Below, piece by piece: positions 1 to 7,645 of a stretch of 64,000 nt of DNA (position 1 is its first letter; each line of letters starts with the position of its first letter). The notes beneath the pieces are model-generated. The model was given only the letters and a program-made list of their open reading frames with translations. It was not told where the DNA came from and searched no databases. Where the stretch lies: assembly GCA_963716125.1 (NCBI GenBank), contig OY970294.1, positions 2,046,001-2,110,000 on the forward strand, given 5' to 3'. The DNA comes from Acidiluteibacter sp963716125 (GTDB taxonomy: Bacteria > Bacteroidota > Bacteroidia > Flavobacteriales_E > Vicingaceae). A program made the position numbers and the translations under genes.

Positions 1-590
1 TTAAAGCGAATATCTTGTGGAATAATTCCTTGTTTTTGTAAATTACTAAAGTATGATGTCATTAGGATAGCTATTGCGCCACCCTGACTGTGCCCCGTAA
101 TATAAATATCTTTAATTCCAGTTTGATAACAAGAATCAATTTTCGGTATTATATCTTGAGATAAAAAAGCCATTGAGGTTAACCAGCCTATATGCACTGC
201 AGCTTTCGGATTTTCGGATAACTCATATTCAAAAACATTATTCTCCGCAATGGTTAGTTTTCCTTTAGCAGAAACCATAGCTGCATAGGCATTTGCTAAA
301 AAACTACTTGGGTCTGCGCTTGTGCCTCTAATACTTATCACAGCAATGCTATCAGTGTTAGTCCATAGCTCCCAAACATTATCTAGACCCATAGGTTGAG
401 AACGATATTTTCTTTCATAGTTAGCAGGATAAGGAATATTCTTCGTTTCAGAGGGATAATAATTCTTGACACTAATGGCAAGCAATTCTTTGTATTCCTG
501 TGGGTTGAATCCCGCTTTAATTTTTTGTGCGGCTGTTTGATAATAGGTGATAGTAAGTATTATCAAAAGTAAAGCAGGCTTAAATTTCAT
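1..590 (-). CDS. Lipase (class 3-like alpha/beta hydrolase), 3' end outside window
   Basis: The gene starts at ATG 590 and runs leftward off the window edge; 196 codons are visible with no stop. The N-terminus is a clear signal peptide (MKFKPALLLIILTITYYQTA, then AQ), so the product is probably exported. About residue 170 it has the nucleophile elbow GHSQGG, the serine motif of the Lipase_3/alpha-beta hydrolase fold, preceded by IYIT as is usual for that strand. The catalytic Asp and His would lie outside the window. It is the leftmost gene of the leftward array and is separated from the mercury-type operon by elements P1 and Q1. The substrate is unknown; a lipid or other ester is inferred from the fold. 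Confidence 0.8.
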   Translation of the reverse strand, partial: MKFKPALLLIILTITYYQTAAQKIKAGFNPQEYKELLAISVKNYYPSETKNIPYPANYERKYRSQPMGLDNVWELWTNTDSIAVISIRGTSADPSSFLANAYAAMVSAKGKLTIAENNVFEYELSENPKAAVHIGWLTSMAFLSQDIIPKIDSCYQTGIKDIYITGHSQGGAIAILMTSYFSNLQKQGIIPQDIRF

Positions 591-646
591 AGTTTCGAAA
601 TTAATATTGTTTTAAATAATTAGTAACAAGTTTGTGTATGACCGCT

Positions 647-769
647 AACGGTCTTTTATATGAAAAGTAGCGGATTTTATGCACGAACTTTTCGGAAAGA
701 AAGATACTTAATTAAATGCAAAAACGGTTCAGGTTAGCACCTAAACCGCTATTTTTTATATACGTTGTT
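647..769. repeat. P element, short class, copy 1 (123 bp, attC-like palindrome)
   Basis: It begins with AAC and ends with GTT. The left arm TATAT-G-AAAA-G-TAGCGG faces the right arm CCGCTA-T-TTTT-T-ATATAC. All positions pair except two invariant G facing T. It lies in the 303-bp gap between the lipase and the GDCC-motif gene. It has the same length, 123 bp, as the copies at 16157 and 21028. The function is unknown; see the findings for the cassette-boundary hypothesis. Confidence 0.75.
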
Positions 770-804
770 ACCCACTGGCTTTATTCCGTTCAGCTTGGTT
801 TTCA

Positions 805-890
805 GCGTTGGCAAAGACATACTCTTTTGCAATTTTTGGCGTAGTGTTGGCTGGTGCGAATTGCAAATGTGTATGGCTTTTAGCGTTGGC
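805..890. repeat. Q element copy 1
   Basis: It starts with GCGTTGGC and ends with GCGTTGGC, with a related TTGGC in the middle. An imperfect hairpin pairs CATAC with GTATG and GCAATT with AATTGC around the invariant unpaired CTCTTTT/AAATGTG. It stops 3 bp before the stop codon of the next gene. Confidence 0.7.
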
Positions 891-893
891 TTT

Positions 894-1100
894 TTAGCAA
901 CAACTTTTATTTTCTTGAATTGGTGGACAAGGTACAGTTCCATAAGAGCAATAAACACAACAATCTCCATCGTTTGGTTTTAGAACCGTTTTACAATTCT
1001 CGCACTCGTAAAAGAATTGACAAGCGTTTGTTGGCATATCCTCTACTTTTTTATGTCCGCAGTTTGGACAGGTAATTTCTGATTTTAATATAGTTTCCAT
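894..1100 (-). CDS. Small Cys-rich GDCCVYCSYG protein of the mercury-type operon
   Basis: This is a 68-aa protein of unknown function with nine or more cysteines. An N-terminal zinc-ribbon-like pair CPNCGHKK is followed by CENC, then the motif GDCCVYCSYGTVPCPPIQ and a terminal CC. I associate this motif with small proteins encoded beside MerTP genes in Bacteroidota. Metal binding, probably zinc or mercury, is inferred from the cysteine spacing. It is the last gene of the operon, 11 bp after the flavoprotein gene, and its stop codon lies 3 bp from the Q1 element. I know of no experimental function. Confidence 0.7.
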   Translation of the reverse strand: METILKSEITCPNCGHKKVEDMPTNACQFFYECENCKTVLKPNDGDCCVYCSYGTVPCPPIQENKSCC

Positions 1101-1111
1101 TCAAATTTTTA

Positions 1112-2458
1112 TTAAAGCATATGTGGTATGTCCGAAGCCAATGTTGGATATGAGAAAATCATTGTTCTAATATCATTAACCTTCATCTTTGTTTTTATGG
1201 CCATTGCAAAGAGATTTATTGTTTCCTCTGTATGTGGTCCTATTAAATGAGCTCCCAAAATTGTTTGGGTTTCTTCGTCAATTATCGTTTTGAACGCATA
1301 TTCTTCTACATTCAAGCGTTTGGCATTGAACCAATTGCCAACCTCTTTATAATTTACCTGAATATTGTAATTCAGCTCTTTTGCTTTCGATTCAGTATAT
1401 CCAACAGAAGCCATAGTTGGCAAAGTGAAAACTACCGTTGGCATTGGCGGATAACTTATTTCTTTAGAATTGCCTTTAATGATATTTGAAGCAACCGTAT
1501 GACCTTCCAAAACTGCAACTGGCGTTAATGGCAAACCTTCTGTATTTGCTGCATCGCCTGCTGCATAAATATGTGGGTTTGAAATACTTTGCAGATACTT
1601 GTCTATCGTAACACCTTTGTTGGTAAATGCTATGTTCGCTTTTTCTAAATTTAAATCAAATATTGCAGGTGGTCTGCCGGCGGAATTAAATACAGCTTCA
1701 GCTTCAAAATATGCTGTTTTTTCTGCGGATTTACCTTTCACTCGATACTGGTTATCCACTTTCTCAATACCGGTAACATCTGTATTAAGAATGAGTTTTA
1801 TGCCTAACTCTTTTGTGGCAGAAACAAGATGATTTACAATATCCTGTTCAAAATTTTCCAAGGGATTTTCTCCACGATGAACAATAGTAACTTCTGCTCC
1901 ACATCGAGCTGCGATATGCGCAAACTCAAAAGCAATATATCCACCACCGATAAATAATAAAGATTTTGGTAATTCTGCTAAATTCAAGAAATCGGTACTG
2001 GATTTTGCAAAGTGACCACCTTCAAATTCTAAAACCCGTGGTTTGGAACCCGATGCGATTACAATTTTTTTAGCTTGTACTTTATCGTTCCCAACCTCTA
2101 ATGTGTTTTCTGACAGAAATTTTGCTGAACTATGAAAGGTGTCTATTTCGTTTTTTTTATATCCTTTTTCAATTTTTGGTGGCATTTCATCCACAAAGGA
2201 TTGTTTAAATGCTATTATGTCCTTCCAATTGACTTTAGGTATGGTATCAATGCCATTACCTTTAAGTCTTTTCGCAAAATCTCGTACCTCCGTAGCGGCT
2301 ATAATCACTTTTTTTGGGTCACATCCTCTCAAAGCACAAGTACCACCATACGGTAATTCATCTGTGATTCCGACTTTCAGGCCTTTTGAGGCGCACTTAT
2401 TGGCGATGGTCATTCCCGCCATTCCCGAACCAATTATAAATACATCATATTCTTTCAT
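1112..2458 (-). CDS. Mercuric reductase-like FAD/NAD(P)-dependent disulfide oxidoreductase lacking the C-terminal Cys pair
   Basis: A 448-aa class I pyridine nucleotide-disulfide oxidoreductase. Visible elements in order are the FAD-binding IIGSGMAG (8-15), the redox-active pair in GGTCALRGCDPKK (about 39-51), the second Rossmann motif FIGGGYIAFEFA (about 170-181), the FAD contact YAAGDAAN (about 300) and the dimerisation domain. In glutathione reductase the end carries HPTxxE; here it reads YPTLASD, a Tyr as in MerA. Classical MerA proteins also have an N-terminal HMA domain and a C-terminal vicinal Cys pair; both are missing, the sequence ending IPHML. Context (ArsR, MerTP) argues for Hg(II) reduction in the cytoplasm, but the missing Cys pair makes the substrate uncertain. 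It starts 1 nt after the MerTP stop codon. Confidence 0.8.
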   Translation of the reverse strand: MKEYDVFIIGSGMAGMTIANKCASKGLKVGITDELPYGGTCALRGCDPKKVIIAATEVRDFAKRLKGNGIDTIPKVNWKDIIAFKQSFVDEMPPKIEKGYKKNEIDTFHSSAKFLSENTLEVGNDKVQAKKIVIASGSKPRVLEFEGGHFAKSSTDFLNLAELPKSLLFIGGGYIAFEFAHIAARCGAEVTIVHRGENPLENFEQDIVNHLVSATKELGIKLILNTDVTGIEKVDNQYRVKGKSAEKTAYFEAEAVFNSAGRPPAIFDLNLEKANIAFTNKGVTIDKYLQSISNPHIYAAGDAANTEGLPLTPVAVLEGHTVASNIIKGNSKEISYPPMPTVVFTLPTMASVGYTESKAKELNYNIQVNYKEVGNWFNAKRLNVEEYAFKTIIDEETQTILGAHLIGPHTEETINLFAMAIKTKMKVNDIRTMIFSYPTLASDIPHML

Positions 2459-2459
2459 A

Positions 2460-3062
2460 CTAATTGATTTCTTTTTTGTCGGTTACTTTATAGCCTGTTG
2501 AGTTAATTGCTTTCTCAATTTCCGTTTCATTAGATTTGGTTCTGTCAAATTCAATGATTGCGTTTCCGTTTTCATAGGACGCTTTTGTATTTACAATTCC
2601 ATTGAGTTTATTTACTTCGTGATTGACGTGTTCTTCACAACTGGCGCAGGTCATTCCACTGATTGTAAATTCCGTTGTTTTAATGTCCGATTTGTCAACT
2701 ACAATGATTTGTTTTTCTGTGTTTGCGTAAAAAATTCCTGAATAGTATGGGAAAGCCAACATTATAATTGCAAATACAGTTACAATTCCTAAAAAGGTTT
2801 TTGATTGAATAAATTTTGGTTTCTCGTCCGTATCGCATTCACAGTCAATTTCTTTTTGAGGTTTTAGTTTTTGATACCAAGCAAACCCAAGAACTAAAAC
2901 TGTCAGTCCAATTAGGTAAGGTCTAAAAGGTTCTATCCAAGAAAATGTTGAAGCAATTCCGCTTGTTCCTGCGATTAGAGCCAAAACTGGTGTAATACAA
3001 CATAATGATGCTGTAATTGCAGTTAACAAACCTGCACCTACTAATTTGTTGTCACTTTTCAT
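2460..3062 (-). CDS. merTP: Mercuric transport protein MerTP (MerT membrane domain plus HMA domain)
   Basis: A 200-aa inner-membrane protein. The first two-thirds resemble MerT: a membrane segment with vicinal cysteines SLCCITPVLAL (about 20-30), a second segment near 50-62, a cytoplasmic loop with CECD, and a third segment near 90-110. The last 70 residues form a heavy-metal-associated domain with GMTCASCEEH (about 136-145), so MerT and MerP are fused. The expected role is to take Hg(II) from the periplasm and hand it through cysteine pairs to the cytoplasmic reductase. The start codon overlaps the ArsR stop by 4 bp, so the two are translationally coupled. Confidence 0.88.
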   Translation of the reverse strand: MKSDNKLVGAGLLTAITASLCCITPVLALIAGTSGIASTFSWIEPFRPYLIGLTVLVLGFAWYQKLKPQKEIDCECDTDEKPKFIQSKTFLGIVTVFAIIMLAFPYYSGIFYANTEKQIIVVDKSDIKTTEFTISGMTCASCEEHVNHEVNKLNGIVNTKASYENGNAIIEFDRTKSNETEIEKAINSTGYKVTDKKEIN

Positions 3063-3433
3063 ATCGTTTCTAAAATTTTGTTTTTATCAAGTATCTCAAA
3101 AAACGGATTTAGCATTTTTTCGTATTCAGCTGTGAGTGAGTAAAAAATCGTTTGGGCTTCTCTATCGGTTTCCAATAGATTTCGGTCTTTCATTTTCCTT
3201 AAGTGTTGGGAAATGGCAGAAATGTTCATTCCGAGAATATCACTTAAATCACAAACACAAAGTCTTTTTTCCTCAAAGAGTAGGTAAAGTATTTTCAGTC
3301 GAACGCTATTTCCGACCAATGAAAGTCCATTCGCTAAATAGTCGAACGATTCGTTTAATTCCGAAACTGTGTCTTTGCAACGGTTTATTTGTTCAATATC
3401 CGCTTGTTGTCTTATGCAAGAATTATTTTCCAT
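3059..3433 (-). CDS. ArsR/SmtB-family metal-responsive repressor
   Basis: A winged-helix repressor of about 124 aa. It has the ArsR metal-site motif RLCVCDLSDIL at the start of the DNA-binding region, followed by the recognition helix NISAISQHLRKMKDRNLLETDREAQ. An in-frame ATG at 3448 would add five residues, but it lies inside the predicted -7 box TATATTTGC. I therefore place the start at ATG 3433, which would make the mRNA nearly leaderless. It is the first gene of the ArsR-MerTP-flavoprotein-GDCC operon and probably represses its own promoter until Hg(II) or another soft metal binds the CxC cysteines. Confidence 0.85.
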   Translation of the reverse strand: MENNSCIRQQADIEQINRCKDTVSELNESFDYLANGLSLVGNSVRLKILYLLFEEKRLCVCDLSDILGMNISAISQHLRKMKDRNLLETDREAQTIFYSLTAEYEKMLNPFFEILDKNKILETI

Positions 3434-3436
3434 AGC

Positions 3437-3468
3437 GCAAATATACATTTATTTCTTATTTAAGCAAA
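3437..3468 (-). promoter_or_regulatory. Bacteroidota promoter of the ArsR/mercury operon
   Basis: Read on the minus strand, TTTG (3468-3465), 19 bp, then TATATTTG followed by C (3445-3437) match the phylum consensus of -33 TTTG and -7 TAnnTTTG with 19-20 bp spacing. Transcription should start near 3433. Confidence 0.7.
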
Positions 3469-3477
3469 TACTTAAAT
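3458..3477. promoter_or_regulatory. Candidate ArsR operator
   Basis: A perfect 7-bp inverted repeat ATTTAAG-N6-CTTAAAT that contains the -33 TTTG of the operon promoter. Repressor bound here would block polymerase. Symmetry, position and regulator type all agree. Confidence 0.6.
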
Positions 3478-3490
3478 ACAATATTGTGAA

Positions 3491-3575
3491 GCGTTGGCAA
3501 AAAACAGCTCTTTTATTTTTTTGAGCGTTGGCTTTTTGCGGTGGGAAAAAATAAATGTGCTGTTTGTGCGGCTGG
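3491..3575. repeat. Q element copy 2
   Basis: GCGTTGGC at the left end and in the middle. The arms ACAGC/GCTGT and ATTTTTT/AAAAAAT pair around the invariant CTCTTTT/AAATGTG. It lies upstream of the ArsR promoter and directly left of P copy 2. Confidence 0.7.
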
Positions 3576-3591
3576 TTTTCAGCTTGTGGGT

Positions 3592-3779
3592 AACGGTCTA
3601 GTATAAGAAAAGTAGGGCTAAAAATAAGCAATTACTTTTCGGTTAAACACAAGCCAAATTTTTAAATTTGTATCCATAATTTTTCACAATGAGCCAAATT
3701 TAAAAATTTGGCGACCTCGCAAATATGCCTGAAACATTGGGTTTAGCACTTGCTTGCCCTATTTTTTTTATACATTGTT
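3592..3779. repeat. P element, long class, copy 2 (188 bp)
   Basis: AAC and GTT ends. The left arm GTATAA-G-AAAA-G-TAGGGC faces the right arm GCCCTA-T-TTTT-T-TTATAC; the inner GGGC/GCCC differs from the GCGG/CCGC of other copies but remains paired. The interior has a second inverted repeat built on AGCCAAATTT/AAATTTGGC. It has the same length as the copy at 7458 and ends 11 bp before the next gene's stop codon. Confidence 0.75.
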
Positions 3780-4590
3780 GCCACACGTTTTTATTTCCGC
3801 TCGCATCTACTAAAAATCAAATTCACGTCTTTTAGGTTTGAAGAAATTTTAAATCTTTTTTCATTTCCTAAATACATAGGAAGTTGGTCAGATGCAACGT
3901 CATATTTTGCAAATCCGTTATTTGGAACATAGCCTTCGACCCAAACTCGGTTATCTCCTGTTAGTTCCATTATGCACCATTGTCCATCAGAAGGCAAAGT
4001 AATTTCTTTTACTGACCTTGCTCCAATTATGAGCCGAATAATATCATTTTCATTATCCTTTTCGATTTGTGTTTTGGTTTCGGGAAAGTTCTCTAAATTT
4101 TGCTGTATAAACTTTATTTCTGCTCTATAATCTTGAGGAATTGCATATTTATTATTAAAAATCTCCGCATAAATCTTTAGAGCTTCACTTATGACTTTTG
4201 ATTTTTCTCTTGGTAGTTTATCTCCAAGTTCCGTTTGTAAGGTCAGATATGCTTGATAAGCTTTGTTGTAACTTGCATTACCTTTAGATTTTTCAATTTC
4301 GAGTGCGTTTTGAGTCAGTCCACGCATTGCCAATGCGCTTTCGTAGCTTTTCGTCAGTTCATTTTTGATTTCTATAATTTGTGGTGAATCCGCTAAATTG
4401 AATTCTGTCGTTTCCTCGTTTTCTGAATCAGTTTCTTGTTCGTAATTATACTGTTTGGGTTCTTCAAACACTTCTTCTGATTGGTTTTCAGGTAAATTTG
4501 TTTTTTCGGTTTCTAATTTGTTTTCTGGTGCAAGTAAGGAATAAATAATAGAGATTGCTATAATTCCAATTATTCCATATACTATAAATT

Positions 4591-5662
4591 GGCTCTAGTT
4601 TAGCACTGCGTTGATAATAGTGTTTTATAGTTTGGTTGGATTTGAACAAAGCGCTCCAGAGCTCCCGCAACAACTATCTGCTTTGCGAAAGCAAGGGTAA
4701 TATCCTTGTTTGATTTTATTTTTTCTTTTATAATATGCCAATTTAGGTATTGTTGCAGGTATTTAGTAGACACGCCCCAGAATGTATTTCCAATCCACTT
4801 CTTTATTTTATTGTGCGTTGAGTTTACATGCTGTACATGAAACGCTCCTTTTACTCTTTCTCCCCTGGAAACATTTACCGGATGAAACTCAATTTTGGTG
4901 TCTTTAGCGAAGCCTTTATAACTGTGGTGAGAATCACTACACAAAATTGTGCTCCCTTTTTTTATGCGATTGCCAATAGCATTTTTAATATCAATCTTTC
5001 TAATCCGTCCAAGTGTAGCTACACTCAGATTTAGCATTGACTTTCTGTCTTGAGTCACGATGACCGCAACCTGATCATTGCTTACACCCCTTTTGCTTGA
5101 CTTACCGCCTCTTTTCCTTGGTTCTCGATTTTTAACCTTCATCCCTTTTTCAGATTTGAGGAAAAAGGTCTCATCACTTTCTGTGATACCAATGAAGGGC
5201 TCTCCGTCATCTGCGTCAACTGAAGACAATATCTTGTGGCGCCAATCAAAGGCTGTTTTCTTATTAATACCCAAAATCGAAACAATTTTGTCAAGACTTT
5301 TTTCTTCAACCATTAGTTTAAGATAATCAACAATCTTGTCTTTTCTTTGCAGCCCTGCCATCCAAGTACCTGTATACTCCGTAAAACTTCTTTGGCAAGA
5401 CTTGCATTTGTAGCGCTGTGCTCCTTTGTCAATCCCAAAACGAACATACTTAGAATGAGAACAATGAGGACAGGCTCCGAGTTTGTTATTAAACTCATGC
5501 TGACGTGAAACAATCGCAGACAGGTTAATCTCTTTAGTTGAATCTTCAATCTCCTTCAACAAACGCTCACGTTGTTTAATTGGCAGAGAGAGTATTTGGT
5601 CTTTAAGCTTTTCTGTTTTCATACACACAATATACAAATAATAGCTGAATTAAACTAGAGCC
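4591..5662 (-). mobile_element. IS1595-type insertion sequence, element A copy 1
   Basis: 1072 bp. Both ends begin GGCTCTAGTTTA when read inward, a 12-bp terminal inverted repeat. It is flanked by a perfect 8-bp target duplication TATAAATT (4583-4590 and 5663-5670), the usual length for this family. Copies at 10155 and 51887 are nearly identical, which implies recent transposition. Confidence 0.93.
4600..5622 (-). CDS. IS1595-family transposase (element A)
   Basis: A transposase of about 340 aa. An N-terminal zinc ribbon (CPHCSHSKYVRFG followed by YKCKSCQRSF, about residues 50-80) is followed by a helix-turn-helix region and an ISXO2-like DDE domain, with acidic residues in ITESDETFF and ILCSDSHHSYK and a His/Asn-rich tail region (HVQHVNSTHNKIKKW). 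I chose ATG 5622 (MKTEKLKD); a TTG five codons upstream is possible. It is intact in this copy and ends 9 bp inside the left inverted repeat. Confidence 0.9.
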   Translation of the reverse strand: MKTEKLKDQILSLPIKQRERLLKEIEDSTKEINLSAIVSRQHEFNNKLGACPHCSHSKYVRFGIDKGAQRYKCKSCQRSFTEYTGTWMAGLQRKDKIVDYLKLMVEEKSLDKIVSILGINKKTAFDWRHKILSSVDADDGEPFIGITESDETFFLKSEKGMKVKNREPRKRGGKSSKRGVSNDQVAVIVTQDRKSMLNLSVATLGRIRKIDIKNAIGNRIKKGSTILCSDSHHSYKGFAKDTKIEFHPVNVSRGERVKGAFHVQHVNSTHNKIKKWIGNTFWGVSTKYLQQYLNWHIIKEKIKSNKDITLAFAKQIVVAGALERFVQIQPNYKTLLSTQC

Positions 5663-5682
5663 TATAAATTTTAAACAACCTT

Positions 5683-6114
5683 TCATTTTTTTAAGTTTTT
5701 ATTTCGTGATGGGTTAAGATGGTAAACAAGGTAGATTTCTAAAGCGGAAGCAAGACAGAAATGCTCATTTGGGAAACCAATGGTTATAATACTCGTTAAA
5801 TCCTGCCAATTTTCAGTTGGTAAATATTTGTTGGGATTTAGTTGAAGATTTTTGTTGACTTTAAAATATCTTTTTAGACGATAACCCAAGCCGTGGTTTT
5901 TATAAATTCCCGAACCTTTACTAATACCAATTCCAATATAAATTATTTCATCATTTTTTAAGAGAGCATAACATCCTTGTTTATCGTGATTGGGTATAGT
6001 TCCGTTAAAAACCCATTCAGATTTTTCCCAAATCGGGATTCTTCCGTTTTTTGGATTCCAATAACATCTAAAAAAGTCTTTTGTAGTTGAAATTAAATTG
6101 TCTGTCGTAATCAT
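5683..6114 (-). CDS. GIY-YIG-like nuclease-domain protein
   Basis: A 143-aa protein. The segment GCYALLKNDEIIYIGIGIS (about 46-64) resembles the GIY...YIG strands. It is followed by GLGYRLKRYF, which could hold the catalytic Arg, and by LASALEIYLVYHLNP, which matches the Glu-containing helix and the final NP/N of small GIY-YIG domains. No extra domain is present. It is coupled by ATGA to the membrane-anchored protein now broken by an IS. Small GIY-YIG proteins can be nucleases or inactive binders; activity is not shown. Single-module placement between P-type repeats suggests a captured gene pair. Confidence 0.6.
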   Translation of the reverse strand: MITTDNLISTTKDFFRCYWNPKNGRIPIWEKSEWVFNGTIPNHDKQGCYALLKNDEIIYIGIGISKGSGIYKNHGLGYRLKRYFKVNKNLQLNPNKYLPTENWQDLTSIITIGFPNEHFCLASALEIYLVYHLNPSRNKNLKK

Positions 6115-6130
6115 CTCTCAAATGTGTGGC

Positions 6131-6156
6131 AACGCCCATGTAAGATTTGTTGGGAG
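6131..6156. repeat. P-like half element
   Basis: AACGCCC followed by ATGTAA-G-ATTT-G-TTGGGA follows the left-arm rule of P elements (six bases, G, four variable, G, T-rich hexamer). A similar half occurs at 13496. I could not find a matching right arm. It stands between the GIY-YIG-like gene and the tandem repeat. Confidence 0.45.
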
Positions 6157-6363
6157 CTAAGTAAAAGTACTATTTTCAGTTTACCAAATAACAAAAACCG
6201 GCTTGATTTGCGTAATTTTTTTGTCGTCCCGTAAATCCGAGACGGATTTTGTGGGACGTCAAACAGCACCACAGCTAACCTAACCGCCTAAACCCCAATG
6301 AATTTTACATTATGTTAGCAAAAGTTATTGTTCTCACTCTCAACTACTCACAAGAAAACACTC

Positions 6364-6780
6364 GAGTCAAATACTCAGTCCATTTACACTGAAACTAAGC
6401 ACCAAATTGAAAAAATAGGGTTTGTGATTTTTTCTGCTAAAAATCTAAATTGATGAAGTTGGTTTGTTCTTAAGTTGTGTAAGTTTTGAGTTAAACACTC
6501 AGTCCAACAGTTAGCGACGAACTGCAGAAGGTTAAATTTAGCAGAAATGGAATTTCAGTATTGGAGTCCAACCGAGTAGGCGCATTTGAGCTTTGTAAGC
6601 CCAAAATTGGAACACAAAAGTTTGCGATTTTATTTGATTAAAATCTACACTGATGAAGTTGTTTTAGTCAACAAGTTAAAAAAGTTTTGAGTTAGACACT
6701 CAGTCAAGGCGTTGGTGCGAAGTGGAGTAGCAAAAATTTAGTAAAATGGAATATCAGTTTTGAAGTCGAAGCGTTAAGAT
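6364..6780. repeat. Imperfect tandem direct repeat in non-coding stretch
   Basis: The 669-bp gap between two leftward genes has no convincing gene. It contains two long diverged units about 201 bp apart; the second includes GTTTTGAGTTAGACACTCAG (6684-6703), and the first has the same motif with one change at 6483-6502. Both units also share TGATGAAGTTG upstream and AAATGGAAT.TCAGT downstream. A third, shorter relative of the core lies at 6364-6380. Function unknown. Confidence 0.6.
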
Positions 6781-6783
6781 AAG

Positions 6784-7440
6784 TTATTGGTCGCAATTTC
6801 TAATTATCGTTAGCTCTTTCAAGGTGTCACTATCAAAGTTGAAAGTGGCAGAGAAATTATTAAAATCACAAAAATAAATTGAATCATTTAGAGTAGTGCA
6901 GAGTCCATAATTTGCTTTTGAAAATTGCTCAATTTGTTTCTGATGAAGTCCAATTTTTATTGAATCCCAAACAACTACTAAATTAGTTTTTAAATTAATT
7001 TTAAATACTTCTTGGTTCTTATCATTAGCATTCCAATTCCCTAATTGTCCTTCCTTAAATATATCTATATGTCCTTTTATCACAGGTAAAAACTTTGAAG
7101 TCTTGTCAATTAAATGATATCGACCATAAAATCCTTTTTGATTATTAAAACAAGTTTGAAAATTCTTCTTTTCTGGTGAGCCTCCTGAGGTGAAATCTAA
7201 ATGATTAATTAATTCAAGTTTTTCTACATTAAAAGGGTTTTTAATAAATCTCTCTTTATTATTGGGTTCTATTTTCTTAGATAAGCTATCCTTAATTTTT
7301 CTTTCAACTAAATCATCAATTTGCTGATAAAGTTCATCTTGATATTTTATTATTTCAGTAGAGATAAAAAGTCCTTTTAAAAACCAACCCATTGAAAAAC
7401 CTAAGCCTAAAATCAAAATTATCAAAAGGATTTTTTTCAT
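6784..7440 (-). CDS. Membrane-anchored protein of unknown function
   Basis: A 218-aa protein with an N-terminal hydrophobic helix (about 4-26), then a short charged helix (about 35-55) and a soluble domain with paired cysteines (TCFN, LCTTL, YFCDF, NCDQ). It is likely anchored in the inner membrane facing the periplasm. I recognise no family. It is the only gene between a P-like half element on its left and the P element at 7458 on its right, so it would be a single-gene module. Confidence 0.6.
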   Translation of the reverse strand: MKKILLIILILGLGFSMGWFLKGLFISTEIIKYQDELYQQIDDLVERKIKDSLSKKIEPNNKERFIKNPFNVEKLELINHLDFTSGGSPEKKNFQTCFNNQKGFYGRYHLIDKTSKFLPVIKGHIDIFKEGQLGNWNANDKNQEVFKINLKTNLVVVWDSIKIGLHQKQIEQFSKANYGLCTTLNDSIYFCDFNNFSATFNFDSDTLKELTIIRNCDQ

Positions 7441-7457
7441 GTTTTGGAATTTTTGCT

Positions 7458-7645
7458 AACGGTTTTGTATATGGCTCGTAGCGTGCAAATTAGCGATAAC
7501 TATTCGGTTGAGCACGAGCCGAATTTTTTAATTTTCTTATTATCTTTTTTTCTCAATAAGCCAAATTAAAAAATTTGGCGGACTTCGCAAATATGCCTGA
7601 ACTTCTGATTAATCAACTGACTAGCTATGAGCTATATACGTTGTT
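7458..7645. repeat. P element, long class, copy 3 (188 bp)
   Basis: AAC and GTT ends with GC-TAAC/GTTA-GC flanks. The left arm GTATAT-G-GCTC-G-TAGC faces GCTA-T-GAGC-T-ATATAC, the clearest compensated four-base swap in the family. Its interior (CCAAATTAAAAAATTTGG and AAATATGCCTGAA) matches copy 2. Its right end overlaps the last 25 bp of the dioxygenase reading frame. Confidence 0.78.

Larger units (their letters stand above)
3791..5686 (-). pseudogene. Membrane-anchored protein of unknown function, interrupted by IS1595-type element after codon 8
   Basis: Removing the 1072-bp IS and one 8-bp target copy restores a single frame of about 271 codons. It starts at ATG 5686 (MKGCLKFI) and continues at 4582 (VYGIIGIIAISIIYSLLAPEN). 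The restored protein has one N-terminal membrane helix, an acidic linker rich in Glu and Asn, a helical region (about 70-190) and a small C-terminal beta domain (about 200-271) with WCIMELTGDNRVWVEGYVP, which may be SH3-like. Its ATG overlaps the TGA of the GIY-YIG-like gene (ATGA), so the two were coupled. After insertion only codons from an internal GTG (4471) onward could be translated, without the anchor. Function not recognised. Confidence 0.75.

Noticed and set aside
647..769. P elements as ordinary rho-independent terminators
   Set aside because: The stems are long but AT-rich, carry 60-130 bp interiors and lack a terminal T run; fixed lengths and compensated swaps are not needed for termination. 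A termination side effect is still possible.
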